A stretch of DNA of 64,000 nt from Thiosocius sp942490985. GTDB lineage: Bacteria; Pseudomonadota; Gammaproteobacteria; Chromatiales; Chromatiaceae. Each line of letters begins with the position of its first letter. Position 1 is the first letter of the stretch. The stretch covers positions 186,001-250,000 of the forward strand of contig CALNYW010000007.1 in assembly GCA_942490985.1 (NCBI GenBank). The letters run 5' to 3'. The notes under the pieces were generated by a model. That model was not told the origin of the DNA. It worked only from the letters and a program-made list of their open reading frames with translations, and did no database searches. Made by a program: the position numbers and the translations under genes. Shown in pieces: positions 17,601-26,600 of this stretch.

Positions 17601-20600
17601 ACCTCGCTAAGGTGAATTTCGCCAGCCAAACTTGCGGCATTCAACTGGCCGCCTTTTAGGTCCAACTGCACGGATCGATCCGATGAGCCAATGCCGGTGG
17701 CCGCCAACAGATTCACGTCAACACCCGTCAAAATGGGCAGGTCACCCTGCTGCTCGATGCCCCCGGCCGTGTTGATCCGGGCAAGACCGGCACGGCTGTT
17801 GACCGCGCCATTGACCAGCACACTGCCCAGCGAGTTGATATCCACCTTGCTGCTGTCGAAGCCGATGTAGTCGATGCTGATCGGATAATCTGCCCGCACC
17901 GACCGTGTCTTGATGGTCTTGGTGCCGGTCACCACCGTGTACTCCCGGTAGTAGGTCGCGTTGGCGCACAAGGTCCACCAGTTGCAGTCCTTCCAGGATC
18001 TGCCCTCGATTTTTTCTTGGGATGTCTGTTTGGTCTGTGTTCTGTCGAAGTAGTGGTCGTTGGCCGGTGAACGCTTCAGCACACCGAGGAATTCTCCCTG
18101 CGCCAAGGCGTCGTCCGTGGGTGGTTCAGAACTCACCAGATATCGATCATTAACCGGCGCATCCGTGATCCCGAACCAGCCATTTTGCGAGTAGCGATAG
18201 AATTTGGAGGTAACCTGATCAGAACCCACGGTCTGCGCATAACGCTTGCCGCTGTCCGGCGTAAATTCCGCGTTGCGTGAGCCATCTGCTCCGCGGATGT
18301 ACTGAGTTGTTTCGATGATCGCGCTGCCATCGGCGTTCTGACCGACGATATTGGTGATATTGATCTCACCCTGCACGCCGCGACCGGCGTCCAACAGGTT
18401 GACCATGAGTTTCCGGTTGGACTGATTGTCCACCTTGATCTGGCCGAAGCCATCGAGCACACGCAGCCTACCGCCACCGTTTCTGTTGGTATTGAAGACC
18501 TCGCCGAACAGCTCTATGTAGCCACCCTGAACCTGTACACCGCCGAGCTCCAGGCGGTCTTCCTTGGCGTTGTAGCGGACCTTGATACGTTCCCAATCAC
18601 CATCGATATTGCCAGCCAGCCCTGCTACGGTCGCACCGCTGACGTCGTAATACTCCGAGCCCAGCTCAGGCGACTGACCCGTTGCGGCCAAGCCGTCCAG
18701 ATAGGCCGTGTAATCCGTTCGTGCCTGTTCAAAGCTGCCGACCCCAACCCCGGGGATCGTAACCTCGGCTTCGGCCGGGATGCGCACACCCCACTCAGAT
18801 ACACCGCTCTGGATGATGCCATTGATATTCAGGTAACGGGCGGCGATCAGCACGCTGCCGTTGGCAACGATGCCAGCACCCGCCTCTTCGGGACTGCGAT
18901 CGATGCGGGCAACGGTCGGTGGGTTCAAGTTCTCATCGCCGGGCACCGTCACCAACGGCGCACCGGCAGCATGGAAGAAGGCATCCGCATAGCTCTGAAC
19001 GAAATCGCCGTTGCGTGTCTCAATCTCAACGGTGCCGGCGCGTATCGTGGCCGTCTCGCCCGGAATCAGCTGGCCCGCGCTGTCCACTTTCTGTTCGAGC
19101 CGAATCGAACCGGCCTCGCTTTGCACCTTGACCAAGCCACGCAGGTTGCTGATATCGCCCCGCAGGATGAGATCCGGCGCTAGCGGTGGCACACTTTCGG
19201 GCGTCTGACTGCTATAGAAAGGATCCAGTGGGTCGTATTTGCTGGTTATCTCGACACGTGGCGCGTCCGGCGCCTGCGCTACCCCGCCAACGATCTTGCT
19301 GTCTGCCGTGCGGATGCTGAAAGCGGCACCACCCGACGGGCCGTTGATGCCGTTGATCTGATTGTTGTCGAGCACATCGACATTGTTGAAGAACAGCTTG
19401 CCGCCATCGTCCGCTGGGATGGTCAGATTGCCCAGAATCAGGAAGTTCGGGCCGTTATTGGTAATCTTGATCTCGGCGTCGCCGGGGGCATCCAGATTGC
19501 CTTCGCCGGTCAGTGCGCCACCACGGACATAGATATTCCCCAGTTGTGCGGTAGCGTCACTGACGGTGAGGACAGTGGCGACCGGACCGCCGCTTTTCTT
19601 TGTATTGAAGACGCCATCGCTTATATCTTGTTGGACCTGGGCGATCTGACCGTCCAGACCCACGATGAGTCCATCCAGCCGCCCGATTTCGATTTCGTTA
19701 CTACCGATGGCCTGTTCGTTGAGGTCGATCGTCTCTACATTGGCGGCAATGGTGTCGTTCTTGGCGTCGATCTGGCCAGTCAGGCCATTGATTTGCTGTG
19801 TCAGTTGATCGTATTGGGTCTTGTCAGCAACCGGATCGAGCTTGCTGCGCTCTTGGATTTTTGTTGCGCGCAGAACGGTGTGATTTGTCACCTGCGTGCG
19901 CAATGCAGCGTTGTTGTCACGCAGCGTCGCGTTGTCCGCGACTCGTCCGTCGTTGTCGACGACGAGGGCTTCTTTGTCGACCTGATAGTCACTGCGGGTG
20001 ATGGTCATACCATCCACGGCCTGCTCGGCAGCCTCCAATTCGCTGATCAGCGGTATATCGATAAAGCCGCCGCGGTTGTCATCGCCGCCATAGCCCAACT
20101 CCTTGAGCTTCCTTTCCAGAAAACGAATTTCTGACTCGTAGGCCGCAACGGCGATGCTGGCATCCGCATCGGCGTCAGCCACCGAGTATTCGAGGATCAG
20201 GCCCCGCAATGCCTCGATGCGCTCCAGGATATCGGCCGCGACATCTTTGAAGTCGGTGTCAGTGATCGTGATATCACCCACGCTTTCCTCTACGGTGCCG
20301 TCGATGTCGATTGCCAGCAGCTGTTTACGGTTGATACCCACACGCACCTGGCCGTCTACGTTCACCCCTGTGCTCTGCTCGGTGACGGAACTGTCTCGAC
20401 GGGTCTCAAAGGACACATCTCCGCCGCCAAAGGCGTTGCTGATCGCACTGGCCACTGCCGCCAGCGCCTCGCGCCAAAGGTCCTTGGCGATACCGACACC
20501 AGAGGCACTCACCTCGCCCTGTTCGGCGAACAGTTTGGTGTGACGTACCGATTGCAGATCGGCCTCCGCGCCGACATCGATCTGGCTGTGGTTGCTCGAA

Positions 20601-23600
20601 ACAGCATCGGCGATCGGATCCTGATTGATCGGGATCGCGGTGTTGTTCCAGAGGTTGGTCCGTGCCCTGGTGGACACGCTGCTCACCGGGCTGTCAGGAT
20701 CGCTGTTCGCTCCAGCGTTGAGATTGATATCGCGCTTAGCCGTTAGCGCTGCGTCACCCACCTCGATGAGATTGCGTGAATTGGCATCGGCGTTGGTATC
20801 GCCGGCCGGCGCACCCGCCAGACCGTAGGCATCGACCGCCACCTGGGCGCTCAACGCGGTGTCATTGCGGGCACCCACGTTCAAGTCGCCAAGGCTGGTC
20901 AGGATTGCCCCGTTACCGATGTGCACCCTGCTGGTGGTGCTCGCCGATACCGTCGAAGTGGCATCGGGCACGGACACACCCCCAAGCGAATCCATGTTCA
21001 CCTTGTCGCGCGCGACGACGGCATTGAACGCATCCATTGCGAACATTCCCGGCGCACCGCCGGTGCCGGTCTGCTCTATGGAGGCACCGCTCAAATCGAT
21101 CAGGGCATCGCTGCGGACGACGGTTTCGCTGGTGGCCCTGGCCACATCTGCGAACCCACCACCGCCGGCGGCGATGTTCCAGAATTCCGCCCCCGGTTGC
21201 CAGTCCTTGGCGGTGTTGGTCTCGGCATCCAGATCGATTGTGTCAGCCGATATGCGGCTGCTGCCAATCGACACCATGCTGCTGCTTGAGACCTCGTTAA
21301 ACGTGTTCGCGCGGCTAAGTCCCAGCAGCAATCCAACACTCAGCGCATCGAGTTTGGTATTGAAGACGCTGTTGTGGGATGCACTCACAGTCAGCGCAGC
21401 GACGTCGATTGACCGACTCTCGTTGCCGTCACCGATGAACGCATCCGTCGTGCTCTCACCGAATGTTTCTGATCTATTGCCACTGGAGGCGACCAAGGCG
21501 CCGGCCCCCGCAATGGTGTCAGCGTAGTTTGTGTCGGTGCCACTGGCATTGATCGTCAAGGAGGCAGCCTTGATGCTGACCCCGTCGCCGATGCCTGCGC
21601 TTTGCTCGGTCTCATAGCTCGATCTTGCGACATTGCTGCCGAGAGCCGCGCCGAGCGCGACGCTGATGCCGGTGACATCGCTGCGCTGATAACTCTTGGT
21701 CTGCGCAGCAAGGCTTACACCGTCCTGCACGGTCAGTGCGCTGCCAGAACCGATCGAGGCCTCGCTACGGCTGTTGTTTTCCGCCGTGGCCGTCGTTGCA
21801 CTGACACTGCCGGTCAATGCGCCCCCAGCGGCAACGGCATTGGCTCTCGCAGTAGGACTGTTGCCTGCCTGCGTCTGGCTGCTGCGGATCGTCACCTGCT
21901 TCGCATTGCGCACCTCGGTGTTTTCCCCGAGACGGGCCAGCACTTGATCATCAACCTTGGCCTTCGCAATCGAGATACCGACACTGAGGTTACCCGCCAC
22001 GCTGAAACCTTTGGCATCTGCATCCAGTTGTGGCGTTGCGGTGGCGCTGAGATCCAGGTCGCCAGACAGATTCAAGACGCTGTCGTTACCGCCATGGGCC
22101 TGTACGACGCTTGCCTGTTCCACCCGCGCATCGGAACCGTTTCCAGCGGCCAGCAGTCCGCCGGCGGCACCGAGCGTGCGGCTGTGGAGGCGGCCGGACA
22201 CAAGCGCATTGATATTCAAACCGCGGGCAGTAACGTCGCTGCCTGCCAGCGTACGGGCGATTACCGTGCTGTTCTTGCGCCCGCGGGCGACCACCGCACC
22301 CGCACCGAGCGCGCCTGCTGCCGCGCCATAGGCATCGATGTCGAGGCTGGTAGCATCGCGCGCCGTTACGCTCACCTGGCGGTCGTTGGCTTGCACGTCG
22401 CCGCCCAGGCTGGCGTTGACCGTGTTGCTGATTTCGCCGACGGCGACCGCCGCACCAATGCCAACCGCACCGACACCGCCGTTGAGGGCAAGGAGCTCGA
22501 TGGCCCGATCGCTGTGCGAGACATCTTGCGCCTCGGCCTTCACCAGCACAGCACCGGTGCTGACGAGATCGACACCGTTGGCTACGCCAGCCTCGACATT
22601 TGCGGCCACCTGGGTTACCCCAACCCCGGCGCCGGCACCCAAGCCGGCGCTGATACCAAAACCACCGACCGTGGACTTGGCATGCAGCTTGTCCGTTGCC
22701 TGCACGGTGATCCCAGCCGCATGGATGCGGCTGTCCGCACCGGCGATCGTGGCCGCCGTGCGGTGGGTATAAGCCGTGGCATCGGTCCCGCGCGCGACCC
22801 CGGTCGGGTCAGCGCGGGTGCTGTTATTGATTTCGGCGCGCTCGCTGGCCGTGAGGACATCGTCGCCGCCGCTCAATTCACTGCCGCGATCGCCCTTGGT
22901 GAAATCATCCGCTGCGGCCAGCGTGCCGCTATCCACCTCGTCGGCACCCTCATCCTTGACGTCGGAGCCAATCAATGTGACCGCCGCCGCGCCACCGATA
23001 CCGCCGTATAGGCCGCCGCCGGCCGTCATCGCTAGCGCATCCACCTGCTTGTTACTGGTTGCCGTCACCTCGGTCAGACCCGTGGTGAAGATCTGACTCT
23101 GATCGATCCCCGCCAACGTCCGCGCCTTTACGATATTGACGCTTGCCCCGGCACCCACACCCGCGCTGCCAAAACCAACACCCAGGGATCCGGCGATGCT
23201 GTCGACAGCCACGCTATGCAGCGCGGCCACCCGCACACTAGCAGCACGAGTGGCGTTGCTGCCGATCTGCGAGTCGTAGATGCCGGCCTCGGTGGTATCG
23301 GTGACCAGGTTGATGCTGGCCATGCCGGCGATGCCCGCGCCGCCCCCAAGGGCGCCGCTGATGACGATATGGTTGATGCTGGTGTCATTGTCGGCGCCGA
23401 CCTGCACAGCACCGGTGGCCTCCACGGCTTCAGTGCCGCTGGCGTTACGAATCACGGCAGAGGTGTTGCTGTTGCTACTGGCGACCACGAAGCTGCCGCC
23501 AACTGCACTGCCACCACCACCGGCCAGCGCACCACCGACCAGGTACATCGCATTGTCGCTCTCTGCGGCCACCGTCAAGTCTCCGGTGACCACTTTGGTC

Positions 23601-26600
23601 GCATCCAACCAGGCCCGGGTGTCGCTCTCGAAGAGGCTCAATATCAGCGTGCCGGCACCGGCCGAGCCGCCGACCGAACCGCCCACGGCAACCGATGACA
23701 GTCCCTGCAGCGCGGTTGCGTTGATCGCCAGCTCGCCGAGCGCGGCGATGCGGCCGCCGCTGGTGAAGGCCCAGGTGCTGCGGTTGATACTGTGTAGGTC
23801 TGCACCGGCGCCCGCCGCGCCGGCGCCGACGGCGACATTACCCAGGAAACTGTTGCCGTAGGCGATGTTGCTGGCGCGTACGTCTACCTGTTGGTTGGCA
23901 GCGGCACCCGCGTTGTCGATATTGATCGCCGCATCCCTGATATAGGCATCGGTGATACCGCCGATAACGTTGATGTTCTCGGCCAGGCCCGCGGCGATCT
24001 GGCCCGCGGCGACGTTGGCGGCAATGGACCCGACGTACTGACTGGATGCGGCATTGACCGCGACACCGGTGACCTCGACGCTGGTTCGGGTGTTCGGGTC
24101 AGCCAGGTCGAGATCGCTGTAGCTGGCAATGTCTACCTGGTCAGCCAGATCAATACCGGCGGTAAGGCCACCGTCTTTCACCGTCAGTTTTTGCCCGACA
24201 TCCTTGGCCAGCGCGGTGACCTGTGTAGCGGGACCTGAGATGTGGGCCCGCGTGTAACCCTGGACGTTGTTGATGCCAAGGGTCACGCCGACGCCGGCCG
24301 CCTTCACCCCGATACCGGCGGCGCCGGCCGCCATACGAATACGATCGTCACTCTCTGCGAGGACCCCGACGTTGTGTTCTGCTTTGACCACCGCACCCGC
24401 GTCGATGTAGGCCTCGGTCTGGTTGTCCAAGTGATTGGCTGATGCCGAACCACCAATACCGACGTTGCCGGAGGCGCCGAGTGCAACCGAGATCGTGTCG
24501 ATGTGGGCAGCCGAAATCGCTTCAACCTTCGCGTTGCGCACATGCAAATCGGTGCGACTGCCGCTGGTGAAAGCACGCGTAATGTTGCCCACCCGGTTGA
24601 CCGCTACGCCGGCCCCGGCGCCTACCGAAGACGAGGCAACAGCCACCGTCCCGGCAATCGATTCAATGGTTGCCGCGCTGCTGGCCTTGACGGTTGTGTC
24701 CGCGGTAGCTGTGCGCTGGGTGACATCGGTCAACCCGGCCTCGGTCAGATCGTGGATCTGGTTGATCGCCACGGAGGCACCGAGCGCGGCTTTGCCGGAG
24801 GCCGACACGCCACCGGCGATAGCGCGGATGGTGGCCTTGTTGTCGGCGATCAGGGATAACTCACCGCCGACGTCGATCAACCGCGACGGGGCGGCGCTAT
24901 TATCGACCTGAGCACTAATGGTGTTGCCGATCTCATTGATCGACACCGCGCCCGAAATGGCGAAATTCTGCGATGCGGTAATGGCTGCAGCCAGCGACTG
25001 GATCGTGCCAGCCATGCCGGCGTTGACGACGATCCCTGAAGACGCACGCAGCGCCGCGTTCCAGACCCCCGCCTCGATGCGGTTGGCGATGTCATTGATC
25101 GAGACCCCGGCACCGACCCCGCCTTTACCCCCAAGTGCCACAGCACCAGCGATGGAGGTGAAATCGGTGGTGTCGGTCGCGGTTACACTGAGCTCGCCAC
25201 TGTCAGCGATGCGTCCGTTTATCTCAGCGTTGCGCACGCTCGCCTCAGTGACGCCACTGCTGGCGTTGTTGGTCACCTGGCCGGCAACGGTAATCCCCTT
25301 GGCACTCGGCACGCCGGCACCCCCCGCGGCCAACGCCCAGATCTCACCCTGGGTGGTCGCCTTGAGCGCGATCGCACTACGGACGTCTACCTGTGCGTCA
25401 TTGATGCTGGCGAGGGTCTCGCCGCCGAGTTCGTTTTCGGAGTACGAACCGGCCAGCCCAGCCGAGTTTTTCCCGCTGCTCGCGTAGGCCACGGTGCCGG
25501 ACAGGGAGCGGATACGACTGTCGCGCAATGCAGCCAAACCGAGGCCATCCACGATCAGATCCGCGCTATCACCCACGTAAGCGCTGACGTCCGCAGCGAT
25601 GTCGTTGAGTGAGACGTCGCCAGACACCGCAAGACCGTACTTGCCCTTACCCTTTGGCGCATCCTTGCCACTGCCGCCACCGCTCGAACCGGTCGCTGTG
25701 GCGGATGCGATACTGAAGCTGTCGATGTCGCTGTCATCCACCGCATCCAGGCTGACCTCGGCGGCCCGCAACTGCCCTGCGCCCTTGGTGTCACCGTCGC
25801 GGTCGGCAATGAAGGCATCAGTAGCGGTATCGACGCTGAGCAGCGAAATAGACATACCAACGCCCGCGTTGCCACCAGACAGGGTGGCGCCAGCGATGAG
25901 GAGCCCATTGGCATCGGTTCTGGCATCGATATCGATGTTCCCCGCCACGTCCACCACCGCGCCCGATTCGATACCGGCAGCGGCTGTGCCGCTCAGCACG
26001 GTATGGGCCAGCGTGCCGCTTACGCCGATGTTGTCGACCTTGGCGCCTGACTTGTTCAACTGGATGAGCCGCTCGCGGGTCTGTGCATCGAGACTCAGGC
26101 TGCTCGCGTCGAGTTGGGTCCCGTCATCGATCCAGGCCAGTGCGTCGGCTTCGATCTTGATAAAGCCGGCTGCACCACCCAGACCATTGCTGCTTGGGCG
26201 CTTACCCAGCAGCCGGTTGATCAGCGGAAACGGCACCTTGGCACCCGCGGCCTGGACGAAGTTGATGTCGTTGGCCGCCACCAGTGAAACTGCCCCGGCG
26301 CCGCCTTGCTGGTTGATCGCAGCATCTTCCCCGATCCAGGTGCTGGCGCTGTTATCGAGATCGATGACGTCGACCGCCGCTGCCAGGCTGAATTTCGAGC
26401 CTTTGCTGTCGTTGAAGGCAAAGTTGGTGAACAGGAAGTTATCCAGGCCGCCGGTCAGATGATTGAGCACATCTTCCAGGCTGGACCAGTCGATCTGCCA
26501 CGGGTAGGCGAGCCCTGTCTCTGCCTGCATCGTCAGCAGGCCATCGGCATCGAGGCTCGCACCATCGCCAATGAACGCTTCGACCACATTGTTGTAGTCG

